Counted from the first letter of the stretch, positions 44,926-53,636 are shown. The stretch is 64,000 nucleotides of DNA from Brevibacillus parabrevis (GCF_003710905.1 NZ_RHHV01000007.1:62001-126000), one strand, 5' to 3'. Notes: generated by a model from the sequence alone, not told the origin. Numbers and translations: made by a program.

Positions 44926-44961
44926 AAAAAGCTTCGCGCACAAAATGCAGCGAAGCTTTTT
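44926..44961. terminator. Bidirectional terminator, 12-bp perfect stem
   Basis: AAAAAGCTTCGC and GCGAAGCTTTTT pair around GCACAAAATGCA. It ends the B12 operon and, on the minus strand, the Suppressor-of-fused gene. Confidence 0.88.
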
Positions 44962-45018
44962 ATCATGCTAGGCAACTCTTTTCGGCATGGCGAATCCGAA
45001 CTTTTTCTACGCATTCAC

Positions 45019-46107
45019 TCAACGCATCCACTTTTCCATCCCATTGAAAATCCATTCCGCTTCCGTCCCAGCAGCCAGACGGATCAATGCTTCCGACCCG
45101 TTTTCCTCCGCGAAGCGTTGTTCGGCACTCGTGATGGGAATCATCCAGAGCAGGTTGACCGGATCGCCGTAAACCGTCGGGAAGGCCAGCGCCGGGGCGC
45201 TTTGGGGCTTGGCGAGCAGCATGGATGTGAAGCGGGCGTCTACCTCGCTGATCTCCTGACAAGGGATGGTGTGCCCTTGGGCGAGAAAAGTCATGTACGA
45301 CCAGGGCAGCGTTGTTTGTCCGCTGATGTAGGCCAAAAGTTGCTTTTCATTTTCAGCCAGCCATTTGGTTTCGCAGGCAAAAGCCAGCTCGAAGCGGCGC
45401 AGTTGTTCCGGTGATTCGGTATATAGCTCGACCTTTGGCTGCGGCACGATGGAGACGCCCAAGGTGACGGCATAGGTGATTTCGCCCTTTTCCACCGTGA
45501 CCAATGCTTTCGGCGGCCAGTGACCGCCGTCGATGCCGTAATAGTTTTTGACCGGGCCAAGCGTTGCCGTGATCGCGTCGAGATACTGATGCTGCAAGTC
45601 TGGCCAAGGATTTTCATCCCAGCTCGCCCAAAATTGCCGGGCAGCTTCGATTCGCGCAAACAAAGCGTTTGTGTCTGGTGTGCCGAGCGGAAAGCAGAAA
45701 GGAGATTCTGCGATACAGTCTCGCGCATAAGCCGGATAGCTGGAGCCGTCTGCCTGCTGCCCCGCCCAGCCGGGAATGACGCACAGCACCTCGTCTTGAT
45801 AAAGCAAAGCTGCGGCGTCTCCTTCTGTCAGCCAGACAATTGACAGCTCATCTGGGTCGAGCTTTTCCGCGCCTTGCGGATGGGCGCAGCAGTCGCGCGG
45901 CAGCATGGGAGCGTTTCCGTCTTCCATGGCGGAAAAATCGAGTGTCTCGGGAGCTGGCCCGTAATTGCGCACCCAGCAGGAGCGAATACTCGCGTGTTCC
46001 TGGCCGGGGTAGTCCCACAAATAAAAATAAACGCCAGATTCATCTTCTTCGACAAAGGCTTGAATGTCGCAAAGTGGAGAAAATTCCTCCAACAAAATGT
46101 TTTTCAT
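45019..46107 (-). CDS. Suppressor-of-fused (SUFU) domain protein
   Basis: 362 residues from ATG 46107 after GGAAGGTGATCCG. It is soluble, with no signal or membrane segment. The N-terminal half (about 1-175) is not recognised. The C-terminal half (about 190-362) has the SUFU-like pattern VSIVPQPKVELY, RRFELAFACETKW and GHTIPCQEISEVDARFTSML. Known: bacterial SUFU proteins are frequent in immunity clusters against polymorphic toxins. Here it is divergent from a DUF4272 gene, another family I associate with such loci, but no toxin gene lies adjacent. Confidence 0.75.
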   Translation of the reverse strand: MKNILLEEFSPLCDIQAFVEEDESGVYFYLWDYPGQEHASIRSCWVRNYGPAPETLDFSAMEDGNAPMLPRDCCAHPQGAEKLDPDELSIVWLTEGDAAALLYQDEVLCVIPGWAGQQADGSSYPAYARDCIAESPFCFPLGTPDTNALFARIEAARQFWASWDENPWPDLQHQYLDAITATLGPVKNYYGIDGGHWPPKALVTVEKGEITYAVTLGVSIVPQPKVELYTESPEQLRRFELAFACETKWLAENEKQLLAYISGQTTLPWSYMTFLAQGHTIPCQEISEVDARFTSMLLAKPQSAPALAFPTVYGDPVNLLWMIPITSAEQRFAEENGSEALIRLAAGTEAEWIFNGMEKWMR

Positions 46108-46255
46108 CGGATCACCTTCCAAACGGAATATGGTAGATTCTTCATCAAAATAGGTAGATGTAAACTTGCACGGAACAGGGGTAGAATACCATAATTGACT
46201 ATTGGTGGCAAAATTTCGTCTAGACAAAAGATAGAAACGAAAGCGGGGAGCAACG

Positions 46256-47434
46256 ATGAATCAATGTACACTATACGTCTCCATAGCTGACTATCAAAAA
46301 ATAGTCGATGCGATCAAGGAGACTTTTCCAGACAAGGAAGTACAAGCTGCTGCGGACGGACAAAGCGTGACCGTCACAGACAAGAAATGGTTTGGCAAAA
46401 GCACACTGGCCTTCAACTTCATGCGCGAGGAAGCCGATCCGGAGCGCTTTTTGCAGATGAAAAAAGGGATGTACGGATTTTTTGCCCAGATTGAGACGGC
46501 GCATGAAAAGGTCAAGGAAAAGCTGCTGATCCAGATTACCGCGCTCAACGTGGCCGTAGGCATCGTAGCCAGCAAGGAAATCGACCGGGAAACGTTCGCT
46601 GCTGTCCTGGCGATTGCCAAGGAAGTATCCGGCATCGTTTTCCTCCCGACAGGCCACATGCTCGATAAAGAGGGCCGCCTGCTTTTGAACACCGAGGGCG
46701 AATCAGAGGTGGACGACTATTTGGTGACGGTGAGCACCGAGTTTATCGATCGGCACGTGCGTCCATCCCAGTCCGGGGAAGAGCGCAAAGCGCGCAACAT
46801 CCAGCTTTTGCAGGAGCAAGGCGTCCCGTATATTAACCATTTGCCTGTCATCGTCGGGGATGAGGATGCTGTCATCAGGACCAAGGAAGAGATCGTGCAG
46901 CGGGCCATTGCTTTGTGCCTGATTGCCGTCTACGCCGCCGGAATCGCGGAGAACGGGGAGATTGCCGAAGAGCGCGAGTTCATCGAAGGAATTATCGAGC
47001 AGTACGGCGCGGCAGACTTCTTTACGGAAAACGAAAGAAAGCTCCTCGACGACCCGAATCCAAGCCAGAACGACATGGTGCAGATGGCGTGGATGTACGA
47101 ATGCTACTGGGTGCTGTTGTGGGCGCTCGGCTATAAAAAAGAATTGGAGTTTCCGAGCGAGATTTGCGATGTCAGCTACGCCATCGATGTATTGCGCAGC
47201 GCGGGAAACTATCAAACTTTCTACGACAACGCCGTCGTGCGGAGCAAGGCGGAGATTTTGGATCAGGCGGATTTGATCTATCGCTACGACTGGGCGTGCG
47301 TCGATGCGCGCATCAACAACCGGACCGTGGCGGGAGGTTTGGAGCCGGGAGTCGTCATGGAAAGACACAGGGCACTAAACTGGCTCGTGCGTCACATGGA
47401 AGACGAGTGGGATCATGTGCAGATGGACACATAG
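46256..47434 (+). CDS. DUF4272-family protein
   Basis: 392 residues, ATG after GGGGAGCAACG. The N-terminal part (about 1-160) is a mixed alpha/beta region. The C-terminal part (about 175-385) carries the DUF4272 pattern ARNIQLLQEQGVPYINHLPV, RTKEEIVQRAIALCLIAVYA and YECYWVLLWALGY. It is predicted to be cytoplasmic. Function unknown; the family often occurs beside SUFU or SUKH genes, as here with the divergent SUFU gene 148 bases away. Confidence 0.78.
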   Translation: MNQCTLYVSIADYQKIVDAIKETFPDKEVQAAADGQSVTVTDKKWFGKSTLAFNFMREEADPERFLQMKKGMYGFFAQIETAHEKVKEKLLIQITALNVAVGIVASKEIDRETFAAVLAIAKEVSGIVFLPTGHMLDKEGRLLLNTEGESEVDDYLVTVSTEFIDRHVRPSQSGEERKARNIQLLQEQGVPYINHLPVIVGDEDAVIRTKEEIVQRAIALCLIAVYAAGIAENGEIAEEREFIEGIIEQYGAADFFTENERKLLDDPNPSQNDMVQMAWMYECYWVLLWALGYKKELEFPSEICDVSYAIDVLRSAGNYQTFYDNAVVRSKAEILDQADLIYRYDWACVDARINNRTVAGGLEPGVVMERHRALNWLVRHMEDEWDHVQMDT

Positions 47435-47457
47435 GGTTCGCTAAAAAGCAGCAACAG

Positions 47458-47491
47458 GCTGATATCGTTCACGAACGATGTCGGCTTTTTT
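47458..47491 (+). terminator. Rho-independent terminator
   Basis: GCTGATATCGTTC pairs with GAACGATGTCGGC (G-T pairs) around AC and is followed by T6. Confidence 0.82.
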
Positions 47492-47590
47492 CGTTGTGCT
47501 CGAAAAAGAGTTGGGTACTTTTCTCGACCGATTTGTTAATACAATCTGCTTTTTCCCGTATTAACTAGCGTGAGACTCACGGACAACCAC

Positions 47591-47610
47591 AACAAATTGC
47601 GCAATTTGTT
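47591..47610. promoter_or_regulatory. Perfect 20-bp palindrome upstream of ECF sigma gene
   Basis: AACAAATTGCGCAATTTGTT is identical to its reverse complement over all 20 bases and lies 57 bases before the sigma-factor start. This suggests an operator for a dimeric repressor. No repressor gene is adjacent. Confidence 0.55.
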
Positions 47611-47667
47611 CCTGTACCATGTCTGAGTCGGGAGGGAAGGCAGGGGAAGTAGTTGGAGATTGTTCAA

Positions 47668-48243
47668 ATGAGCACCAAAACGGGCATCCACCAAAATCAG
47701 CTGAACGAGAGCCACGATGAGTGCATGGCAGCGGAAAAGTTCGCCGCGATTTACGATGCGTACTACAAACGCGTCTACAAGTACATTTGCTACCGGATCG
47801 ACAATCACTATGCGGCAGAGGAAGTATGCAGCCACGTATTCGAAGCGGTGATTGCCAAATACAACCGCTTTTCGCCGGAAAAAGCGAGTTTTGAAGTATG
47901 GCTGTTCGCCATTGCCAGAAATGCGGTGACGGATTACTTCCGCTCACAGAAAAAAAGGGCCGCCTTCTCGCTCAGTTCGATTTTGAATTTGGCCTTGCCC
48001 AAGTCGTCTCCGGAAGACATCGTGATCCGCGATGACCGCCATGCCGCTTTGTTCCGGGCGCTGGCAAAGCTGAGCGACAAAGAACGCAACATCATCGGCA
48101 TGAAGTATGCGGCAGGCTTGAAAAACGCAGAAATCGCAGAGCTGCTTGGCGTCAGCGGTTCGAATATCGGGGTTGTGCTGTACAGATGCTTGAAGAAGCT
48201 GCAAAAAGAGCTGGAAAAAGGAGGTTTTCGGCATGAGGAATAA
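47668..48243 (+). CDS. ECF-type RNA polymerase sigma factor
   Basis: 191 residues from ATG 47668 with GGAGAT upstream; a TTG at 47653 is an alternative. Region 2 (about 25-95) has AIYDAYYKRVYKYICYRI and FEVWLFAIARNAVTDYFR; region 4 (about 120-180) has LAKLSDKERNIIGMKYAAGL and a helix-turn-helix AEIAELLGVSGSNIGVVLYR. It overlaps the following membrane protein gene by 11 bases, the usual sigma/anti-sigma layout. Confidence 0.92.
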   Translation: MSTKTGIHQNQLNESHDECMAAEKFAAIYDAYYKRVYKYICYRIDNHYAAEEVCSHVFEAVIAKYNRFSPEKASFEVWLFAIARNAVTDYFRSQKKRAAFSLSSILNLALPKSSPEDIVIRDDRHAALFRALAKLSDKERNIIGMKYAAGLKNAEIAELLGVSGSNIGVVLYRCLKKLQKELEKGGFRHEE

Positions 48244-49093
48244 GCCGGATACAGACGAATTTCGCGAGCTGGCCGACTATCTCGCTCATGTGGAGCTGGA
48301 TGACCAGGCAGCGAAGGACAGAATCTACAACCGGCTTGCAAACAAGCTGAAAGCCGGAAAAATCCAGGCAAAGCCTGTGGAAAAGGATGAGATCGTGATG
48401 AAAAAGAGCAGTTGGAAAACGGTTGCGGCCAGTGTCGCTGCCATTGTCTGCCTGACGGGAGCTTTCTCGACTACCTCGTTTGCCCAAGAAATGCTGTCCT
48501 CTATTTTGGCGCGGTTTCAAGTGGGGAATTTGCAAATCGTGCAATATGACAAAGAGCCTGCTGCACCTGCAAGCGAAAATGCAGCCGTCCAAGCCGGAGC
48601 AGACGGCGCCCGTGCCGTGACTTTGCAGCCGCGTCCCAATCTGACGGTGCAGGAAGCCCGCGCTGTACTCGGTTCGAACTTTCCCGCGCCATCCTGGGTA
48701 GCCGATTACGAGTACGTCAACACGGTCGTTCACGGTGACAGCATGGCGGAAGTCCAATATGCGCATGGCGATAAAACAGTGAACTTCCTGATCTCGAAAG
48801 GCGGGGAAAACGGGATCGGAACGACAGAGGAAGTCAAAACGCAAGTGCTGAACGGAACGAAAGTATACATGGCGAACGGGATTGTCATTTGGGAGAAGGA
48901 CGGGTATACGATCGAGCTGTATGCGCAAGATGATTTTGCGCCTAACGTATTGGGCAAAATCATTGACGGCTTCTCGACAGGAGCGCCGCTGACACAAACG
49001 GAAATCGAGCAAGCGAGAGAAAAGCTGAAAAATGCTCCTGTTACAGAAGGGGCTGGCCCTGCTCCAGCTCCCGCGCCCGTGTCCGGTAAGTAA
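48233..49093 (+). CDS. Membrane-anchored partner of ECF sigma factor (anti-sigma-like, DUF4367-like)
   Basis: 286 residues: a cytoplasmic N-terminal helical part (about 1-58) rich in charged residues, one membrane helix (about 60-80, TVAASVAAIVCLTGAFSTTS) and an extracytoplasmic domain (about 95-265) with paired VxYxHGDKTVNF-like strands of DUF4367 type, ending in a PAPAPAPVSGK tail. It lacks a clear zinc (HxxxCxxC) motif. The 11-base overlap with the sigma gene supports an anti-sigma role. The signal is unknown. Confidence 0.78.
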   Translation: MRNKPDTDEFRELADYLAHVELDDQAAKDRIYNRLANKLKAGKIQAKPVEKDEIVMKKSSWKTVAASVAAIVCLTGAFSTTSFAQEMLSSILARFQVGNLQIVQYDKEPAAPASENAAVQAGADGARAVTLQPRPNLTVQEARAVLGSNFPAPSWVADYEYVNTVVHGDSMAEVQYAHGDKTVNFLISKGGENGIGTTEEVKTQVLNGTKVYMANGIVIWEKDGYTIELYAQDDFAPNVLGKIIDGFSTGAPLTQTEIEQAREKLKNAPVTEGAGPAPAPAPVSGK

Positions 49094-49113
49094 GCGGATT
49101 GCAACCAGCGAAG

Positions 49114-49165
49114 CGTGTCCAGGCGACGCCATGATTTTCAGTGGCTCCCGCGGGCACGTTTTTTT
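49114..49165 (+). terminator. Rho-independent terminator
   Basis: CGTGTCC and GGGCACG form the base of a stem with an inner GCCA/TGGC helix and are followed by T7. Confidence 0.6.
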
Positions 49166-49198
49166 GTTGCCAACTGCATGTGCCGAGCAGCTTGTCGC

Positions 49199-49227
49199 TT
49201 GACATTATTTGATTAGGACTATATAGT
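49199..49227 (+). promoter_or_regulatory. SigA promoter of tetR gene (leaderless)
   Basis: A perfect TTGACA at 49199, a 17-base spacer and TATAGT at 49222. The start codon is at 49235, so transcription should begin at or within a base or two of the ATG. No ribosome site exists. Confidence 0.75.
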
Positions 49228-49234
49228 TCTAATC
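49211..49234. promoter_or_regulatory. TetR operator 1 (24-bp near-perfect palindrome)
   Basis: Half-sites GATTAGGAC and GTTCTAATC flank TATATA; the palindrome is perfect apart from one pair. It covers the spacer, the -10 box and the start point of the tetR promoter and ends at the base before the ATG. Confidence 0.75.
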
Positions 49235-49807
49235 ATGAAAAAAATCTCGAATCGCGACCATGTGATTGCCAGCGCATCCGCTCTGTTTTTGCAAAAAGGG
49301 CTGATGAATACGAGCATGGATGACGTCGTGGCGCAGAGCAAAGTCTCCAAGTCAAATATTTACTACCATTTCAAGAGCAAGGAGGAGCTTGTTGTCGCTG
49401 TGTTGGACTACCGCGCCCAATTGTTGCGCACGGTGCTTGATGAGATTGCCCAGGCCAGGGACTTGACCGCTGCGAGGCGGATCGAGCAAATTTTTGCCGC
49501 ACTGGCTGACGAGCTGAACGGGCGAGACTGTGTGGGAGGCTGTCCGATCCTGTCCCTTCTGTCCGCGCAAATCCCGCAGGTTCGGGTTCGCATCCACGCG
49601 TTTATGCGCGAGCTGCAAGGAGTAGCGGAAAATGTGCTAAGAGAAGGAGTCGAGCGAAAAGAGTTCAAGGCAGGGATTCCGGTTCCCGAGACAGCGGCGC
49701 TTCTCATCACGATTTTGGAAGGAGCCATGCAGCTTGCCGAGTCTTACGGCAACACAGAAGCTTTTATAAACGCAGGCGCTACTTTTCTACACTTGATTCA
49801 AGTGTAG
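49235..49807 (+). CDS. TetR/AcrR-family repressor
   Basis: 190 residues. The N-terminal helix-turn-helix (about 5-50) has ASALFLQKGLMNTSMDDVVA and SKSNIYYHFKSKEELV. The C-terminal ligand domain contains CVGGCPILSLL, with two Cys. The first ATG must be right, because the helix-turn-helix begins at once after it; there is no Shine-Dalgarno. It probably represses itself and the downstream fusion gene through related operators. The last codons lie in a terminator hairpin. Confidence 0.92.
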   Translation: MKKISNRDHVIASASALFLQKGLMNTSMDDVVAQSKVSKSNIYYHFKSKEELVVAVLDYRAQLLRTVLDEIAQARDLTAARRIEQIFAALADELNGRDCVGGCPILSLLSAQIPQVRVRIHAFMRELQGVAENVLREGVERKEFKAGIPVPETAALLITILEGAMQLAESYGNTEAFINAGATFLHLIQV

Positions 49808-49816
49808 GCTTTTTTT
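49787..49816 (+). terminator. Terminator overlapping end of tetR
   Basis: CTACACTTG and CAAGTGTAG form a perfect 9-bp stem with loop ATT, then T7. The right arm ends in the TAG stop codon. Confidence 0.82.
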
Positions 49817-49822
49817 GCAATT

Positions 49823-49846
49823 GATTAGTACCGATTAGTCCTATTA
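49823..49846. promoter_or_regulatory. TetR operator 2 (before fusion gene)
   Basis: GATTAGTAC-CGATTA-GTCCTATTA has the same half-site and 6-base centre layout as operator 1, with two mismatched pairs. It ends 16 bases before the start codon of the fusion gene and just before AAAGGGAGG. Confidence 0.6.
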
Positions 49847-49862
49847 AAGGGAGGTTCATTTT

Positions 49863-51740
49863 ATGGCAGTTGTATTGATAACAGGAGCGACAGGGTTTAT
49901 CGGCCGGGAGGTAACAAGGCGCTTGGCACGCGCAGGACATACGGTGTTGGCGCTCGTGCGCTCCCTGGAAAAGTGGGAGAGGCAGCTGGCTGCAATGACA
50001 GCCGAAGAGCAGGCGAACAGCAGCGCAGTACGGGGGGATTTGCGCGAGGAGAGGCTGGGGCTGTCAGAGCTTGACTACCAGCGGGTGCTTGCCGCAGATA
50101 CGATCATTCATGCCGGGGTGCCGATGGATATCGCACTCGGCGAGGAAGCGGCCAGAAAAGTCATTTTGCAAGGAGCCGATCATCTGTTGAAGCTGGCGGG
50201 CGAGCTGCACCAGCGCAAAAGGCTGCAAAAGCTCATTCACCTTGTCGGCTACATGAGCCCTTTTGACGATGCGAGCGCGACGCTTGCCACGGATGTGTTC
50301 GCCGAGAACAAGCTGTTCGATCACGCGGGAGGCTATGAAAAATACAAGTTTTTGGCTGACCTGTACGTGCGGCAGCAGGCTCATCAAGCAGGAATGCCGC
50401 TGGTTGTCGTCAATCCGAGCACAATCATCGGGCCGCGGCATACGGGAAGCACCGAGCAGACGGATGGCCTGGGACTTGTGGTCAACTCCATGCGGCAGGG
50501 GAAATTTCCCGTATTGCCCGGCGGAAAAGAATGGTGGCTCCCGCTGCTTGCCGTGGACGATCTGGCAGAAGTGATCGTCGGAATTGTCGAGGCAAAAGGC
50601 ATCAAGCACCAGACGTACTACGCCTTGAACGAGCGCGGGGCGACGCCGTCTTTCCCGGAACTGGTGCAACTCATGGCAAAAGAACTGCGAATGAAGCCGC
50701 CGTCCGTCCCGTTCCCGCTGTCCGTTTTGAAAACGATCGTGCGCAACGGAGGCAGCCGCTTGCTCGGCGTTCCGGCCAACTCGATGGACTTTATCGTGAA
50801 AAAACAGTTTCCGCTCGCGCCTTTTCAGCAAATGAAGCAAACGAGGGGAGTGGGCGAATATCAAGTGGACAGCCATCTGCCAAGCGTTGTGGCTGATCTC
50901 GATTATCGCTTGTCTGCCCGGGGCGATGCCGCTCCCGATGCTTTTCAGCGGGCGAAAGTCGCAGGCTTGGCTGCCTATCAGAAGCCAGGCGTGGAGGGAG
51001 CGCCATGGGTACTGTTGCACGGCTTGTTCAGCGAGCTTGGCGATTTGTTCCCGCTGGCTGAGCAGCTTGGCGAGGAGAAGGTATGGCTGTGGGACTTGCC
51101 GGGCTTTGGCAGATCGCCCTATCATCACCGGGAGCAAAAGCTGGGCGGCTTCATCGAGGCTGTCGCCAGCGCGCTCCGAGAGCTGCCTGCTCCCGTCCAT
51201 TTGGCAGGGCATTCGTTTGGTGCTTTCCTGGCATGGGAAGCGGCCAAGCGAGTGCCGGACAAGATCGCCGGAGTGTATTTGCTGCAACCGCCGCTGCACG
51301 CCCCGAAGCAGAACCCGCTGCTTGTGCAAATCGGGAAGAGCGAGAGCTTGCTCCAGCGCTTTTTGCAAAAGCAGCTGACCCGCCCCCGTCTGGAGAGCAC
51401 GATGATTGAACAAGGGATGTTTCGCTCCGTGGCTGAGGTGCCGGCTGGCTATCTGGACAAGACAAAAAGCCTTCTGCAATCACCGCGCATCAGCAAGACA
51501 CACGCAGAGGTTTTGCGTTATTTCATGCACGATTTTCAGCAAATGGAGTGGGGGCAGGCTGCCGCTTTTCCCGTTCACCTTGTATGGGGAAATCAAGACA
51601 GCGCCTATCGCCTGACAAGCGAGCAGGAGATAGCGCTTGGGGAGAGGCAGATCGCGGTACACCGCCATGATTTGGCCCATCATTTTCCGCTCAGCCATCC
51701 GCACGAGACAGCCAGCTTGCTGCGGTCACTGAGGGGATAG
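49863..51740 (+). CDS. SDR (NAD-epimerase-like) / alpha-beta hydrolase fusion protein
   Basis: 625 residues, ATG after AAAGGGAGGTTCATTTT. The N-terminal part (about 1-345) is an extended SDR with GATGFIGREV, a VNPSTIIGP turn and the catalytic YEKYK. The C-terminal part (about 375-625) is an alpha/beta hydrolase with LLHGLFSELGDLFPL, nucleophile GHSFG and a late AHHFP His. The two domains are in one frame without a stop, linked by about 25 residues. Such a pair could reduce or epimerise and then hydrolyse one substrate, perhaps a lipid or acyl compound. The substrate is unknown. It is controlled by the upstream TetR, by inference from operator 2. Confidence 0.9.
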   Translation: MAVVLITGATGFIGREVTRRLARAGHTVLALVRSLEKWERQLAAMTAEEQANSSAVRGDLREERLGLSELDYQRVLAADTIIHAGVPMDIALGEEAARKVILQGADHLLKLAGELHQRKRLQKLIHLVGYMSPFDDASATLATDVFAENKLFDHAGGYEKYKFLADLYVRQQAHQAGMPLVVVNPSTIIGPRHTGSTEQTDGLGLVVNSMRQGKFPVLPGGKEWWLPLLAVDDLAEVIVGIVEAKGIKHQTYYALNERGATPSFPELVQLMAKELRMKPPSVPFPLSVLKTIVRNGGSRLLGVPANSMDFIVKKQFPLAPFQQMKQTRGVGEYQVDSHLPSVVADLDYRLSARGDAAPDAFQRAKVAGLAAYQKPGVEGAPWVLLHGLFSELGDLFPLAEQLGEEKVWLWDLPGFGRSPYHHREQKLGGFIEAVASALRELPAPVHLAGHSFGAFLAWEAAKRVPDKIAGVYLLQPPLHAPKQNPLLVQIGKSESLLQRFLQKQLTRPRLESTMIEQGMFRSVAEVPAGYLDKTKSLLQSPRISKTHAEVLRYFMHDFQQMEWGQAAAFPVHLVWGNQDSAYRLTSEQEIALGERQIAVHRHDLAHHFPLSHPHETASLLRSLRG

Positions 51741-51813
51741 GAGATAGCCTGACTTCCCGACTTCCCCCTTCCCAACGAGACGTGGGGCTAGGAACGCTTT
51801 CAGCAAAAAGTAA

Positions 51814-51856
51814 AGGAGCCTTGCCGATCAAACAGGCAAAGCTCCTCTTTCTTTTG
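51814..51856. terminator. Bidirectional terminator between convergent genes
   Basis: AGGAGC-C-TTGCC pairs with GGCAA-A-GCTCCT around GATCAAACA; a T-rich stretch follows on both strands. Confidence 0.8.
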
Positions 51857-51899
51857 GGGCGATTCGAGCGATTCGGCCACTTCGGACAAGCGAAGCGAG

Positions 51900-53546
51900 C
51901 TACTTTTCTACATACGCGTACTTGAAGTACGAGCCTCCGAGCGGGAAGATCACGAAATCTTTGACTTTGTCGTTTTTCACATAGGCGTTGCCGCGGAAGT
52001 GCAGAGGGGCGAGCGGCATTTCCTCCATGAGAATTTTTTCTGCGTCAAACATCAGCTGTTTGCGCTTCGCGGCATCGGTTTCATAGTAGCTTTTGTTCAA
52101 CAAGTCGCGGTACTCTTTGTTATCGAAGCGCACGACGTTGTTGCCGCCTTCTTTGTCCTTGTACATTTCCAGGAAGTTGATCGGGTCGTTGAAATCGGCG
52201 CCCCATAGCCAGATGCCGAAGTCGTATTTCCCGTTCTGGACGTCGTCGTTGAACACTTTCCACTCGGCTGTGCGAATTTCGATGTTCACGCCGAGCGTTT
52301 TCTTCCACTCGTCCTGCAACGCCTGGGCGATCTTCTTGTCGGTTTCTCCCGTGTCGTAGTAGTACGTCACTTTCGGGAACTCGCTCAACCCCAGCTCCTT
52401 CATGCCTTCCGCGAGCAGCTGCCTGGCTTTGTCTATGTCTTCCTTGAAGTAGCCGTCCGGGTTCAAGCCCATCGAGGTCGGCACCCAACCGTATGCAGGA
52501 GGTACCCCGGTTTGCAAAATATTGTCGATTAACTGTTGGCGTTCGATGGAGTAAGAGAAAGCCTGGCGAATTTTTTTGTTGGTAAAAGGCGGTTTTTGCG
52601 TATTGAAAATGACTGCCTTTGTCCCCGGATTATCGGCGACGACCAGCTTGCCCTGTTCCTTGATTTGCCCGATTGCATCAGGGGAAAGGCCGAAGGAAGG
52701 ATAGCCGCCCCAATCGAGATCGCCGTTTTCAAACATCGAGAGAGCGGTGTTGTTGTCTTCGATCACGACGATTTCAATCCGATCCAGCTTGACGTTGGCC
52801 TGATCCCAGTAAGTAGGGCTTTTGGAAAAGGCCAGCTTCGCTTTATGCTCCCACTGGTCGATGACGAACGGGCCGTTTCCGACGATGGTAGAGGCGTCGC
52901 TTGCCCATTTCGGATTGCTCTCCAGCGTCTTTTTATGCAAAGGATAATAAGTAGTGAATGAGGTCAATTCACGGAAAAATGGCGTAGGCGAGCGCAGGGT
53001 GAAGTCGAGTGTGTAATCGTCCTTGGCTTTGACGCCGACGTCTTCTGCTTTGCCTGTGCCGTTGAAAAACTCTTCGCCGCCTTTGATGTAGAACAGCTGG
53101 TAAGCGTAGCCGGAGGCGGTTTTCGGATCGAGATTGCGCTTGATAGCGTATTCAAAATCGTGGGCGGTAACCGGATCGCCGTTGCTCCATTTGGCATCCT
53201 TGCGCAAGGTAAAAGTGAAGTGGGTAAAGTCAGGAGAGTTGGTGAAGCTCTCTGCTGTTCCGTTGATCATCTGACCTTGCCGATCGACGATAGTCAGTCC
53301 TTCAAAAGCGAGATTGATCATGTCCATGCTGGAGGCGTCAGTAGCAATGCCGGGGTCCATCGTCGGAGGTTCGCCCGTGATGCTCCAGTGCAAGACCATC
53401 GGTTCTCCCGAGGCAGGTTTTCCGGTCTCACCAGCGGGCTGCTGGCTTGCGGCAGGCTGGGCATTTTCAGCGGGCTTCGTCGTACAGCCGATCATGAGGC
53501 TTGCTAGTAACGCGGTGCTACAGGCAACTCGCAACCATTTTTTCAT
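51900..53546 (-). CDS. Peptide/oligopeptide ABC transporter substrate-binding lipoprotein (OppA/DppE-like)
   Basis: 548 residues, start after AGGAGGTACTG. The lipobox is ASLMIGC near residue 21, followed by a Gln/Pro/Ala linker and an SBP_bac_5 domain with LHWSITGEPPTMDPGIATDA, LRKDAKWSNGDPVTAHDFEY and GNGPFVIDQWEHK. The size is normal. No permease or ATPase genes are adjacent, so it must work with a transporter encoded elsewhere or as a free receptor. The upstream region has several TGAAT/ATTCA repeats. Confidence 0.93.
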   Translation of the reverse strand: MKKWLRVACSTALLASLMIGCTTKPAENAQPAASQQPAGETGKPASGEPMVLHWSITGEPPTMDPGIATDASSMDMINLAFEGLTIVDRQGQMINGTAESFTNSPDFTHFTFTLRKDAKWSNGDPVTAHDFEYAIKRNLDPKTASGYAYQLFYIKGGEEFFNGTGKAEDVGVKAKDDYTLDFTLRSPTPFFRELTSFTTYYPLHKKTLESNPKWASDASTIVGNGPFVIDQWEHKAKLAFSKSPTYWDQANVKLDRIEIVVIEDNNTALSMFENGDLDWGGYPSFGLSPDAIGQIKEQGKLVVADNPGTKAVIFNTQKPPFTNKKIRQAFSYSIERQQLIDNILQTGVPPAYGWVPTSMGLNPDGYFKEDIDKARQLLAEGMKELGLSEFPKVTYYYDTGETDKKIAQALQDEWKKTLGVNIEIRTAEWKVFNDDVQNGKYDFGIWLWGADFNDPINFLEMYKDKEGGNNVVRFDNKEYRDLLNKSYYETDAAKRKQLMFDAEKILMEEMPLAPLHFRGNAYVKNDKVKDFVIFPLGGSYFKYAYVEK

Positions 53547-53564
53547 CAGTACCTCCTAGTTGTT

Positions 53565-53584
53565 TGAATATTTTTAAAAATTCA
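53565..53584. promoter_or_regulatory. AT-rich inverted repeat TGAATATTTTTAAAAATTCA
   Basis: An imperfect 20-bp palindrome 18 bases upstream of the OppA-like start (minus-strand gene), next to its ribosome site. The ends TGAAT/ATTCA resemble half-sites of arginine-repressor boxes, and the centre loosely resembles a CodY box. Confidence 0.4.
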
Positions 53585-53636
53585 TATGTAGAAGGATAAT
53601 TCAGTTTCCTGTATCTGTCATTAAACATTCTGTATA

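Noticed and set aside
50064..51479. 471-codon minus-strand frame over the SDR-hydrolase fusion
   Set aside because: Opposes a gene with two intact catalytic domains; shadow frame.
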